Positions 1 to 8,894 of a DNA stretch of 29,989 bases are shown here, in pieces (positions within the stretch are counted from its first letter, which is position 1; every line of letters begins with the position of its first letter). The stretch is from Larix sibirica (lineage: Eukaryota; Streptophyta; Pinopsida; Pinales; Pinaceae). The notes beneath the pieces were generated by a model. That model ran no database searches. It saw only the letters and a program-made list of their open reading frames with translations, and had not been told where the DNA came from. Location of the stretch: positions 67,228 through 97,216 of the forward strand of contig NWUY0300009083.1 of assembly GCA_004151065.3 (NCBI GenBank), in the 5' to 3' direction. The translations under genes and the position numbers were made by a program.

Positions 1-309
1 ATCAGAAAAAATTGCAAGACTTGAAAACTAGTTATCGGACTAGGATTTAGGAACTAGTTTTAGCATACCTAAACCCACCCAAACTTTACAAATGGAATTT
101 CTTGGATCTGATAAGACTGAGAACAAGTATGCAATAGCGTAACAACAGGGATAAGCTTGCTTAAGAATCCTCTGCACAACGTATTGGGACCTTTCATGTT
201 TCGACTCAGTTGCTGCTAAAGTCTACTCCAAGGCTTCCTGGGTACACCAGCATATGCAGACTAGATCCTTTCCACGGGCTTCGGGGACAATTTGAAGGTG
301 GTTGACCTT
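1..309. other. Unassigned flank sequence
   Basis: No gene, RNA or repeat boundary is recognised here. The stretch ends in a short open tract that would continue across the DNA transposon at 319-1207 if that insertion and one target copy were removed: the sequence resumes at 1217. The joined stretch still contains in-frame stops and matches no family I recognise. It is probably old repeat or intergenic DNA. Confidence 0.4.
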
Positions 310-318
310 TGTCTACCC
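310..318. repeat. Left target-site duplication (TGTCTACCC)
   Basis: These nine bases recur exactly at 1208-1216, immediately outside the inverted ends of the GGTTCG-rich element. Only GTCTACCC would count if the element makes 8-bp duplications, so the length does not settle the superfamily. Confidence 0.6.
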
Positions 319-469
319 AATGTCACAAGGTTCGGGTTCGGGTTCAGCGACCTTCAGGTTCGATTCGGGTTCGATTTTTTCTATGAAGTTCGGATGGGGT
401 TCGGCATAGGTTCGTGTATATACAATTTAAAAATATATGTACATTATAAAACATTTACATTACATAATT

Positions 470-660
470 GAATTATAATTATAAAACATTTAGATTATTG
501 AATTATAAAACATAAAACATAAACATTTACTATATTGAATTATAAAACATTTACATTATGAATAAAACATTATAAAACATTTACTATGAATTATAAAACA
601 TTATAACATAAAACATTTACCATAAAATATTTACAATGTTACATAATACATTATGAATTA
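470..660. repeat. AT-rich degenerate tandem repeat (TAAAACATTTAC-like)
   Basis: Variants of ATTATAAAACATTTACATTATGAA recur at least six times with irregular spacing inside the DNA transposon. This looks like slippage-driven expansion of a short AT-rich unit and has no coding character. Confidence 0.6.
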
Positions 661-754
661 TTACACTCACTCTCTATCTATATTAAGAATTACTATTATT
701 CATTGCTTGCGGCTCGGAAAGAATGTTTGAGGGTCGACGCTCTGAAGGATTGGG

Positions 755-835
755 TGAATCTTATTGGGCCCTGCGAATGCCTCCAATCTCTCGAGATGAA
801 TCTTATTGAGCCCTTGCGAATGCCTCCAATCTCTC
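755..835. repeat. Two-copy direct repeat of about 38 bp
   Basis: The block starting TGAATCTTATTGGGCCCTGC at 755 and ending CTCCAATCTCTC at 792 is repeated at 797-835 with one substitution and a one-base indel. The copies are separated by four bases. It is a local tandem duplication inside the transposon. Confidence 0.7.
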
Positions 836-1207
836 AATTGTCGTGGCTAGCATGTTGGCTAGCACGCAGCAGCTCGAATGTCACTGGGTGCTTGCAACTC
901 GGGAGTGTGCCTTCACCGTCGAAGGAGTTTGTGTTAACCCTATCCGCCAAAAAGATGAAAAAACCCTGCCGAAAAAATGAAAACCCGAGCCAAATACGTG
1001 AAATCCCCACCAAATGTGACCCGAAACATTTGCTTAAAGTGAATTTTTAAGAGGTTCGGCGAACCTGATGACCGAACCGGCTCTCCTTCAGGTTCGACAT
1101 GAGGTTTGGCTATCAGGTTCACCGAACCTAAACGAATTTTTCAAATTTGTTTAGGTTCGTCGAATTCCGAACCTGGAGTTTTAGGTTCGGCTAACCCTGT
1201 GACATAG

Positions 1208-1216
1208 TGTCTACCC
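1208..1216. repeat. Right target-site duplication (TGTCTACCC)
   Basis: Exact copy of 310-318 on the other side of the 319-1207 element. Confidence 0.6.
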
Positions 1217-1599
1217 TCTAATCTACTGATATACAAAAGATATTGGGGTTTAGAGAAGATCTGGTAGTGTTTGGAGGTCAAAAGAGGAAGTGTGCTACCT
1301 AGGACTGCTCAACTAGTCTTCATTCTGACTTTTCCAAACATGTTTAGAAGGTCACAAATTCTAAGTTTGAGGCTTGGGTTGGCTTCAATAAGGTCTTAAG
1401 GACCTGCAACACTTTACAGAATAAAAAATTGACTCATAGAACTCTTTTTGTAAAAGACATTGCAAGACTAGTCAAAATTCTAGGCATAAAGAGCTAGTCT
1501 TGAAATAATGAAGCACAAACAACCACAAAGGCTCACAAATCTTTCTCAGAAGTACTGTATGAATTCAGACACAAGTAAATAAGTAGCAGAAGCTTTATC
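1217..1599. other. Unassigned sequence, possibly U5 or flank of a chromovirus LTR
   Basis: No gene is recognised. The phrase TTGCAAGACT with nearby CTAGT motifs occurs both here (about 1459-1500) and at the window start (about 12-60), hinting at one degenerate repeat on both sides of the DNA transposon. The outer end of the LTR that terminates at 2734 may lie in this stretch, but I could not locate it. Confidence 0.3.
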
Positions 1600-2734
1600 A
1601 AAATTTATTAGTAGAATTAGGAGGCATTCATAACTCAGACTTTACAGCTTGTCCTCAATCTTTAAGATCTTACAACAATGGAGTATAATTCTTCAATGGG
1701 AGCATGAAATAAGTGTTGAATGCACTGGATCATGACCATAGGATAAGAGTGAAAATAATATAGCTAATGGGAGGCACAAAATACAACTGATATATCTCAC
1801 AGAGGCGCCATTACTCCAGATGATCTCTTATCCGGATGAATACCAACACAAATCTTCAACAATCTTGCACCAATCTTTGCACCAATTATGTAGGCTCAAA
1901 TTATTAAGGATGTATGATAGTTCAGACCTGAAAATCGGGCTCTAATGTATGTACACTATCTGAGAATAATAATAATGGAACAATTACTATGGGGAACATC
2001 TCCTACAGTTAGCTAAGGGCACATCTCCAAAGACTAGAGAAGCTCAGACCTTTCTCAATGTAAAAGTTAAAATGTCAAATGATGTGAATCGTGCTCTCTC
2101 TCTCTTTTTTATAGACTCTATAGATTCTTATGAAAGTCATTAAATTCATGGTATGTGGTCCCTATCTCATACAAGTACCTTCCTTAGCCAATTTGGCAAT
2201 TACTTGCTTTGTGCAACCTTTCTTGCTTTTAGCCTGATTTTATTCTACTTTCTGCTTTTTCTTCTTTTCACGTGATTTTCCCTAATTTTTCAGTTCTTTT
2301 GCTTGATTTTATTCTTCTTTATTCTTTTCTTCACTTTCCTTCCTCTCTGCATGCTTTCTTCTTTTCTGAGTTTCCTGCTTTTGGGCTAGCATCCATCTTT
2401 TTAGTGGCTTTCTTGATTTTCTCTAATTTTCTTCAAGCTGCCATCTTTTGGAAAACAAGTATTTGAGGTCCACCTTATCCTAATTCGCCTCCTGGACACA
2501 CGAGCATAAATAAATTTATACAAATCTTAATTAATATTAATAAATAGCACAATTATGACCAAACTTTATTTATTTAATTTACATGGGTGACTAAACAAAA
2601 ATTTACCCCCTTTTAATTAATTAATGATAAAATGTCACTAGGACCCATGGGATTAGATGGATTAAGGGAATGATCAAGGATCACTAGGGATGGTGCATGA
2701 AACTCCACGGTGATGTAAAAATGGGGACATGACA
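1600..2734 (-). repeat. Putative chromovirus 3' LTR (left end undefined)
   Basis: Read on the minus strand, this segment begins TGTCATGTCCCC at 2734, directly after a purine-rich tract (GGGAGGGGAGGA) that ends the chromodomain frame. That is the normal order of pol, polypurine tract and 3' LTR. Downstream on the minus strand are a TATA-like TATAAAAAAG (2104-2113) next to a GA/CT run, and an AATAAA signal (1604-1609), in the right order for an LTR promoter and poly(A) site. Small open frames here (for example 2272-2466 on the plus strand) have no support. The far LTR end is not recognisable, so the left coordinate is only the poly(A) signal. Confidence 0.5.
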
Positions 2735-3016
2735 ATCCTCCCCTCCCAAGTTTGCCTTTCCTCAACCAACTTCAATCCATGGTGCTGCAAAATCTATATT
2801 TGTTCCCATGTTACATCCTCATTAAGAAACCCTTTCCACTACACAAGATAATTTTGGATAATTCTATTTATCCACATGTACAAAATCCTTTTAGGAACAA
2901 TAACCATGTGTCCCTCATCAGTTGGAAGAAGACCCTTTGATATGTTCACTTGTTGCACAATTGTTTCCATGAAATAACAGACATAAAGTGTAATGTACTC
3001 CTTGCCTCCCTTGGGA
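2735..3016 (-). pseudogene. Chromovirus integrase C-terminus with chromodomain (fragment)
   Basis: The minus-strand translation, with two in-frame stops, matches the end of plant chromovirus pol. A stretch like the integrase C-terminal domain comes first (SKGLLPTDEG, then VIVPKRIL). A chromodomain follows (YLV, stop, WKGFLNEDVTWEQ, then ILQHHGLKLVEE), and the frame runs into the polypurine tract and LTR at 2734. The LVxWKG and EDxTWE pattern is the chromodomain hallmark. In living elements this domain directs integration to particular chromatin. Only the last 90 or so codons remain; the frame is cut at the ambiguous bases 3017-3018, beyond which an integrase fragment lies in the opposite orientation. 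Confidence 0.75.
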
Positions 3017-3018
3017 NN
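3017..3018. other. Two ambiguous bases (NN)
   Basis: These are the only undetermined bases in the window. They lie exactly between a minus-strand integrase C-terminus and a plus-strand integrase core fragment, so they may mark an assembly join. Confidence 0.95.
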
Positions 3019-3197
3019 TTTCCAATGACATAAGGGTGAAATAGTGAAGTCACCAAGTTTTTTGTAGTCATTTCCAATTCCTAACTATATTTGGGTGGAC
3101 ATCTCTATGGATGTCATTATGAGGCTTCCTAAGGAAATCAGTAAAACAATCATTATGGTGATTTTAGATCATTTGACCAAATACACCCACTTCTATG
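3019..3197 (+). pseudogene. Ty3/gypsy (chromovirus-type) integrase core fragment
   Basis: The frame through 3023-3197 reads KGEIVKSPSFL, a stop, SFPIPNYIWVDISMDVI, then LPKEISKTIIMVILDHLTKY and THFYVL. This corresponds to the linker and start of the integrase catalytic core in plant gypsy elements: the PIPxxxWxDISMDFI block, then the VVDRLTKYAHF-like block. The first catalytic aspartate is the D of ISMD at 3110-3112. Two stop codons interrupt the frame (TGA at 3026 and TAG at 3068). Homology stops exactly where LTR A begins, and the rest of the core is not found at the far side of the complex. Confidence 0.75.
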
Positions 3198-3869
3198 TGT
3201 TGGGGCTAATACTGGTATATTATAATCACCAAACTATCACACACACATTAATTATCAATCAAGGAATGTTAAATTTCAAGGCTACGTGCAAAGTATATGT
3301 AGATTCAAATGTTCTCTAATGCTGTAAGGAAAAAAAGATGTAGTGCAACTAAAGTAGCATCAATTTACTCAATCTAGAAGTACTCATTCATAAAATAGGA
3401 ACTCAAGAACTCAACAATACTCTGTTATGAAATATTTAGAAAACATAACACTGAAACCACTCTTAGATCTTAAAAATCATTCTACAATCATCCCCAAAAC
3501 TTGAATCAAGAAAGTATCTATCCAGAATGCTCAATTGTTGACACTCCACTCTCAAGAAACTTATACTACACGAATTAAGTTACAGTCTACAGAAAACTAG
3601 TGTGTAATTGCAAAACTCTTATAATAGCAAGCTCATTAAAAAGGTAACAACTAAACTCAATCGTCCAATCTTAAAGAACAGTGTGCCTATAGAATCGGGA
3701 ATTTCATCTAACTTAGAAAATATTAATTAATATTTTTTGCAATCAGAGATAAAGAAATAACATAGGATAAACAAACATCACACGTTTATTATTAATCAAT
3801 CATTTTCACCAAGAAACCCTGAAATACCAATTCTGAAATCAATCATTGCAATAGTGAAAAGATCAATGA

Positions 3870-3878
3870 ACACACACA
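3870..3878. repeat. Short CA run in LTR A
   Basis: Unexpanded counterpart of the (CA)n microsatellites in LTRs B and C. Confidence 0.6.
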
Positions 3879-4119
3879 TAGTTTATCTATTCTATAAATC
3901 AATTAATAAATCAAGTAGCTCCTGACTAGGGAAAGGGGCCCTTCCTTCTCTCACCAGGGCTGCTACACACACTTAAATACTTAGAGAATCAAAAGAGCAT
4001 TCATATTATAAGAGAAAGGGTCCAATTACACATCGCAACACTATTATTCCTACGCTCCTTCTTTTCCCAAGTCTTAATCCTCTATTATATATCCCCCCGT
4101 GAACCCCAGGATAGATATT

Positions 4120-4125
4120 TTTATT
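4120..4125 (-). terminator. Poly(A) signal AATAAA in LTR A
   Basis: AATAAA on the minus strand at a position conserved in all LTRs, downstream of the TATA-like site. LTR A is the 3' LTR of element 1, where polyadenylation would occur. Confidence 0.45.
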
Positions 4126-4162
4126 ATAACCCAAGTAACAACTCCCCTAAATGCAAATAATT

Positions 4163-4185
4163 GAACACGATTCTCAAGGTTGTTC
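4163..4185 (-). promoter_or_regulatory. Half-palindrome remnant in LTR A
   Basis: Reads GAACAC then GATTCTCAAGGTTGTTC. Compared with LTRs B and C, 13 bases comprising one arm and the loop are absent, so no hairpin can form. Confidence 0.6.
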
Positions 4186-4238
4186 ATTCAATTTATAACC
4201 TATATCTATTACTTGATAAATTGTTGTTATGACCGATC

Positions 4239-4250
4239 TATAAAAATATA
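4239..4250 (-). promoter_or_regulatory. TATA-like site of LTR A
   Basis: TATAAAAATATA on the plus strand, TATATTTTTATA on the minus strand. It is conserved in all three LTRs and lies about 115 bases before the AATAAA signal in the transcribed direction. Confidence 0.45.
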
Positions 4251-4727
4251 CGTGGTATTTCGTAAATGATGGAACTTCCAGATCCTCAAATAACCATATT
4301 TTGTTGTGTTGGCATTCGTATAACTCGCAGTTGAGCATTGGTCGAGGACCAAATGCTCAAGTGTCAACATGGTGACAACGTTGTATGAGAACAAGTAGCA
4401 ACATTGTAGGTAAAAGAATCCCAAAAATAGTTTGTACTTTGGTCCATGGGGAAGTAATAACATGAAATGTTCAATGCACGACCAACCTATTCTTTCCATG
4501 ATCACACAAGATCCTAAAGAATGATTGATAATCCAAATTAAGCACAAAAACCACTTCAAATCGTTACATTATAACTCAAAACAATACAAGTAATTAGAGA
4601 GGTTGCATCTTGAGTTTAAGACTTCAATTAGGAGCAAGATAGTATCAAAAGAGGTAAGAATGAACTTAAAGGAGTCGAAAATAGGGTAAACAAGGAGTAA
4701 AAAAGGTGACAATTCACGGACCCAACA

Positions 4728-4741
4728 TATCCCCCCAACTT
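4728..4741 (-). promoter_or_regulatory. 3' polypurine tract of element 1
   Basis: The minus strand reads AAGTTGGGGGGATA directly before the TGTTGGG start of LTR A. A purine run abutting the 3' LTR is where plus-strand cDNA synthesis starts in LTR elements. It overlaps the probable stop codon of the 3' reading frame. Confidence 0.8.
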
Positions 4742-7700
4742 ATCCTGATGCATTCCCTCATGCATCCAATCTAATATCTAGGTAGGGATTCATGTAGGGA
4801 GATAAGTTGGTATCTATCATGTGTATCTTTTGTAGAAGCCTTGAACCCTATTGAAATCTTCACCTCACTTACCCTAAACTGTTCAGGTGAAACCAAATCA
4901 TATAGAGGCCTATATTTCTAAAATGACAACCAAATAAGAGGGAAGTGTAACCTCAAACCAATCCATCTTGGCCCTCTTTGCTGAATGCACTATATATATC
5001 TGTTTAATTTTCCCATAGCCCTATTGAAATTAGGGAAGGAAAAAGGATCCCTATCCCTAATTGCTACAGAGGACAACTGCCACCTATTTTTACTACCTCC
5101 CAAGAAATAAGAGGAAATATCATTAATACACTAGACACACTGGGGGAGAATCTATGACTGAATAGAAAAAACTCTTCTGTCTACTTCAAGTGATCTGTAA
5201 AATGGAGCCCAAGCCAGGTTAAATTTTGATGCATTGGTAGGATTTGCCCTTATAACTAGATCACATGTAGCCTGGTTAGACTCCAACATGTCTTGTGCCA
5301 CCTTCCACCTAATTTGATTCATCATATAAGACACAAAGGATCTTAATTGTAAGTCCCCAATGAAGGGTACTGGATTTAAGTCTTGCTCTAGGGGTAAAAT
5401 GAGATTATGCAAATAAAAATTCACACAAGGAATGTTGGGTGAGTACATCCACCTGAGAGAATACCTGCCAAAAATCCTTAACATCAATAATTAGAGGAAT
5501 TTCACCCTTAACTATGTAAGTCAACTAAAAAATAAGGAACTATCCCTTTAAAAACAAAGCATATAGAAGATATGGTGCTCTACAAGCCAACAAATCACCA
5601 ACCATTGTCTGTATAGTGTTCTTCTCCTCTTGTTGTTTCTCAATCATTTCTTGAGTCGTCCCCAACTTCCTTTTATATGCTTCCCATGCTCTTTATTTTT
5701 CCATATAAAGGGAAATCTCTTCCCATCTTATTCTTTCCGAGGCCTGAGTAGTATGTCTGTGTTCTACCAAGGACACCACACCTTCTTGAAACAAATCTGC
5801 TACTGATTTCCACTTGTCCCTTTCAACTTGCAGTAACCAAGGGGAAGGTAAATCAATCTAGGTAGAAATTGTGCACTTCTCCCTTATTCCTTTCTTGTAC
5901 CCTCCTTCATTCGATGTATTCCCATACTGAGGGTTGTTTTATCTTATCTCTATCATCCTTCTTTTTGTCTCCCTCCAGAGCAAGTTTCTTCTCAAAAATT
6001 TGAGCTGCATAAGCAAGGGCATCCAAGCCTGGGGCATCAGTTAATTCCTTGATATGTTTCCTCAATTCTCTGATTTGTTGCCTTAATTTCTAGTTTTTCC
6101 TTGTCAACCTTACAGCCTGCTTAACTAAAGAATGGGGTTTCCTCTTTTTACCTTTTTCACTGGGCTCCCCTTTTTCACTTTTAACCCTATCTGGGTCAAA
6201 TTAGGCCACATTAGGCTTTTGTGTGACCCCTTCTTGTTTTTTTGTTACTCCAATATTCGAGCATGCAGCCCCATCTCCCACTGTATTCTTACCAGGTTCT
6301 TGTGGAGCTGTCTTTATATCTTCCATGAAAAATTCTGGAGGGGAGAAAAGGGTTTCCTCACCAAGCTGAGCAGTTTCCATATTGATTTTAATTCCATTAT
6401 CTGGTTCTTGCAGGACATAAATGTTTCTCCCTTCAGTTGTTATTTCCACCATTTTCTGCGTAGAAGCCCTCACGTCTTCCCACCTTGAATCTATGCCTAG
6501 TTCTTGTGGGCTAGGCATGGCATTTTCATTGATAGGTTATGTGGGTATGACTACAGGTTCCTTTTCCTTATTAGCCCTCATTTCATCAGGTATTTCTTCC
6601 ATTCTTCCTTCTCCTTTGGTCTATTCTTGCATAATAGTTCTAGGGGTGATGACAAGCGGTTCCAATGTGGGTGATTCTAGGCCCATCGACCTAGTCCCGC
6701 GTCTCGAAAAAAATGCCACAAATTATGTCATCGACTTCTTCCTTCCTCGTGGTGTGTGAGGCGTTACTCGTTGCTCCTCTTCAATAACACACGGTTTCCA
6801 ATGATCTTGAGGAGGGTATTTTTTTCTAATATCCACATTGCTCTCTGAGAGAGCCAAGACGACATCATCCCACTATACCCATTCACCTCTTCAGGATTAT
6901 TATCCTGGTAAACTCCCTACATCTCATTTGCACTTCCTATTTCAATTTCCTTTGGATGTTCTTCCTGCTTCATTTCTTTGTACACCCGTGGATCATTCTA
7001 TGGCTGTTCTACCTGTCTCATTTCTTCGTCCCCCTATGGTTCAACTTATTCTTCTTCATGCGATTTTTCCCCTTCATCTTGTTCCTGTAATCCTAAAAAT
7101 TGGGCCCAAGATGACTGAGCATCTTCAAGGGCATCCAAAATAAGAGGCTTCATTGGCCGATGGTGCGTTAGTTCCACTAGAGGGTGTTTGGAAACTCTTT
7201 CAGCCCACGCCATTAATTTTAACGAACCCAAAAGGTAATACGAGACATTTAACTGTTCTTCATGCTTGATATGAGTAAGAAATTTGAGATGGTAATAAAA
7301 AATTAAATGGAATCTTCCCTCGCAAGTGAAGTATTTTTGAATGTATAGGGTGACCTCTCTCCAAATTCCGATCAATGAACTTCGTGCGTAACCATTCCCC
7401 TTCCTTCACAATATTTATCCGTCCCTACAAAATTATTTCTCCACTTGTACCAATGATGTTTTCCTACTGAACCACCGTTCTCCTTCCAGGGTCAAGCCCG
7501 TTGCTCTTGCTATGCTCTATTCTATAACAAAAACCTCCATCCCTTTGACTATGTATTTTTCCTCATCTAGGTTCTAGGAAAATTGTAACGTCAATTCCTC
7601 ATCAAACCCCTGTAGTTTCTCAAAGTATGCGGCCCAACTGACATTTTGGAATAGTTGGTACATGTCCCTTTTTAAATGAAGTTGTTTTGGATCTTCCAGT

Positions 7701-7870
7701 TCATGCCCCCCATCTTCGACTATATATTGGCTTATTTCTTAGCTTAGGATACTTTATCAAATATTCATTATAGGTATAATTCTCAGTTCTTATGCAAGAA
7801 TGGAAAGGTGGCAAATATTTTTAATGTAAATCGGGTAAGTTTCCTCTTTTGGGTTTATTGGGTATGGCAT
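4740..7870 (-). pseudogene. 3' reading frame of element 1, unknown function
   Basis: A degenerate frame of about 3 kb follows pol and ends at the polypurine tract. Pieces read on the minus strand: GHELEDPKQLHLKRD near 7700, WAAYFEKLQGFDEEL near 7600, ARATGLTLEGERWF near 7480, YIQKYFTCEGRFHLIFYYH near 7330, an acidic tail near 7050, then a charged middle. A probable coiled coil (KLRQQIRELRKHIKELTDA) lies near 6080, QEMIEKQQEEKN near 5640, and IPCVNFYLHNLILPLEQDL near 5400. It is interrupted by many stops and shifts. Athila elements carry an env-like frame in this position, but I see no signal peptide or clear membrane anchor here. The N-terminal part is reminiscent of plant 'putative transposon protein' domains, which is only an impression. 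The start is uncertain; 7870 is the best upstream ATG. Confidence 0.55.
4747..4766. repeat. GATGCAT...ATGCATC inverted repeat by the 3' tract, element 1
   Basis: Seven-base perfect arms around TCCCTC, six bases from the polypurine tract. It overlaps the last codons of the 3' frame. Confidence 0.5.
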
Positions 7871-7938
7871 GTGAAATGTTAATTAACCAAGATGAATTGC
7901 CTACATGGTTTGACAGGGTTATATTTTAGGAATGACAC

Positions 7939-7950
7939 ACCCCCCAACTT
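7939..7950 (-). promoter_or_regulatory. Internal polypurine-tract-like site, element 1
   Basis: The minus strand reads AAGTTGGGGGGT. Its first eleven bases equal those of the 3' tract at 4728-4741, yet it lies about 3.2 kb upstream in the element, just before the 3' frame. It may be a second plus-strand priming site. Confidence 0.45.
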
Positions 7951-8360
7951 AATTACGTTGGGCTTCTTTGTCCAATCACCATTGAGGTGTCATCCCCCCT
8001 TGTACTACATTGAATTAAGAAGTAATGAAATGTTAAAGTGATCCGTACATAAGTTAAGTTACATAATCGTGATGGCCAATGGAGCATGTGAAAACATGAT
8101 ATCCTTTAATCGTGTTGTCAGATGTGGACAAATCAACTGGAGGTAGTAGCGGCGCATGAAAGACCATAATTGCTTAATTGATTGGTGCAAACTAAATTTG
8201 GCGGAAGTGAACTCAAGTGTTGGTACTTACATTTTTATTGCGACGTGACGTTATTTTTCCTTAATAACATATTGTTTGATCGTTCAATTACTTATATAAC
8301 TAACACCAATTGATCAAGCAAATGAAAGTTTTAAGGTGTAATGATGATGTCACTTGAAAA

Positions 8361-8754
8361 AGTAACAACATTTGGAAAAATAATAGTATGAAAAATAGTA
8401 ACGACACCTGGAAGATAACAATTCCTAAAGGAGTAGCAATGCGTGGACAAGTAACAACATCTGTAGACATAACAACACACACCCAAGTAACTGAATATTG
8501 GGAAAGAATTGTGTGTGTACAAGCAACAACATCTAGAGTAGTAACAACGCGCGGACAAGTAACAGCATCTGGATAAGTAACAATGCGCGACCAAGTAACA
8601 ACATATGGAGAAGTAACAACGTGCAGATAAGTAACAACATCTAGAGAATTAATAACAAGCGGATAAGTAATAGCGCGTGGACAAGTAACAACATCTAGAG
8701 AAGTAACAATGTGCGGTTAAGTAACATCAGGAAAAATACTGAAGTAACAACATA
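8361..8754. repeat. 18-bp minisatellite of element 1, about 22 units
   Basis: Units follow AGTAACAACATCTAGAGA, alternating loosely with AGTAACAACGCGCGGACA, giving a 36-bp higher-order pattern. The length is a multiple of three, so several frames stay partly open on both strands (8388-8576, 8331-8594); these are not genes. It starts right after the pol side of the spacer and matches the array at 20266-20658. Confidence 0.85.
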
Positions 8755-8894
8755 GTTTTTTTTTCTTTTAAAGATGCCAACCATTATAAAACTAGCTTTC
8801 AGCTGACATCCTCTTGACTGCTTTCCAATGGAACTTTTACATCCAAGATCATTGTTTTCTTTTAATTTTTTTTTAACTTAATTTTCTTTTTGAA

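Larger units (their letters stand above)
319..1207. mobile_element. Non-autonomous TIR DNA transposon, hAT- or Mutator-like
   Basis: The 889-bp segment is bounded by imperfect terminal inverted repeats. The left end reads AATGTCACAAGGTTCGGG; the right end, complemented, reads ACTATGTCACAGGGTTAGCC. A TGTCTACCC copy lies directly outside each end. Both subterminal regions are crowded with GGTTCG/CGAACC motifs (330-415 and 1050-1195), mostly GGTTCG on the left and in both orientations on the right, as is common in hAT elements. The interior has an AT-rich tract (about 470-660) and a duplicated block of about 38 bp (755-835). A 115-codon frame at 703-1050 shows no transposase features, so the element is probably non-autonomous. 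A duplication of 8 bp would favour hAT and 9 bp Mutator; the sequence allows both. Confidence 0.6.
3198..4727 (-). repeat. LTR A (3' LTR of element 1), 1530 bp
   Basis: Bounded by TGTTGGG and CCCAACA on the plus strand, a 7-bp inverted pair. It is preceded on the minus strand by the intact polypurine tract at 4728-4741. It aligns with LTRs B and C over its whole length with many substitutions and small indels. Unlike them it lacks the (CA)n expansion (only 9 bases at 3870-3878) and 13 bases of one arm of the palindrome near 4163-4185. The minus-strand TATA-like site is 4239-4250 and AATAAA is 4120-4125. A 110-codon frame at 4227-4559 is accidental. Confidence 0.92.
7871..8894 (-). other. Spacer between pol and the 3' frame, element 1
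   Basis: About 1 kb without coding signal. It contains the 18-bp minisatellite (8361-8754), an A/T-rich stretch (8755-8894) and an internal purine tract (7939-7950). The same layout recurs in element 2 at 19777-20797. Confidence 0.6.

Noticed and set aside
200-309. Possible host exon (QGFLGTPAYAD-like reading) continuing at 1217
   Set aside because: An in-frame stop occurs after 11 residues and another further on; no family is recognised.
703-1050. 115-codon plus-strand frame in the DNA transposon
   Set aside because: It starts across a local duplication and resembles no transposase.
3193-3197. CTATG as a 5-bp target duplication of the complex, paired with GTTTG at 28492-28496
   Set aside because: Only three of five positions agree, which is not distinguishable from chance, and the host sequences do not join.
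6132-6759. Two overlapping plus-strand frames of more than 110 codons
   Set aside because: They are opposite the 3' frame of element 1, which has matching protein blocks in element 2; the plus-strand frames show no independent support.
5152-7375. Retroviral-type envelope gene
   Set aside because: The position fits an env-like gene, but I see no signal peptide, cleavage site, fusion peptide or membrane anchor in the translated pieces.
8361-8754. Regularly repeated short units resembling a CRISPR-like array
   Set aside because: The 18-bp units are contiguous with no unique spacers, the copies vary, and the array is inside a eukaryotic retrotransposon. The same holds for 20266-20658.
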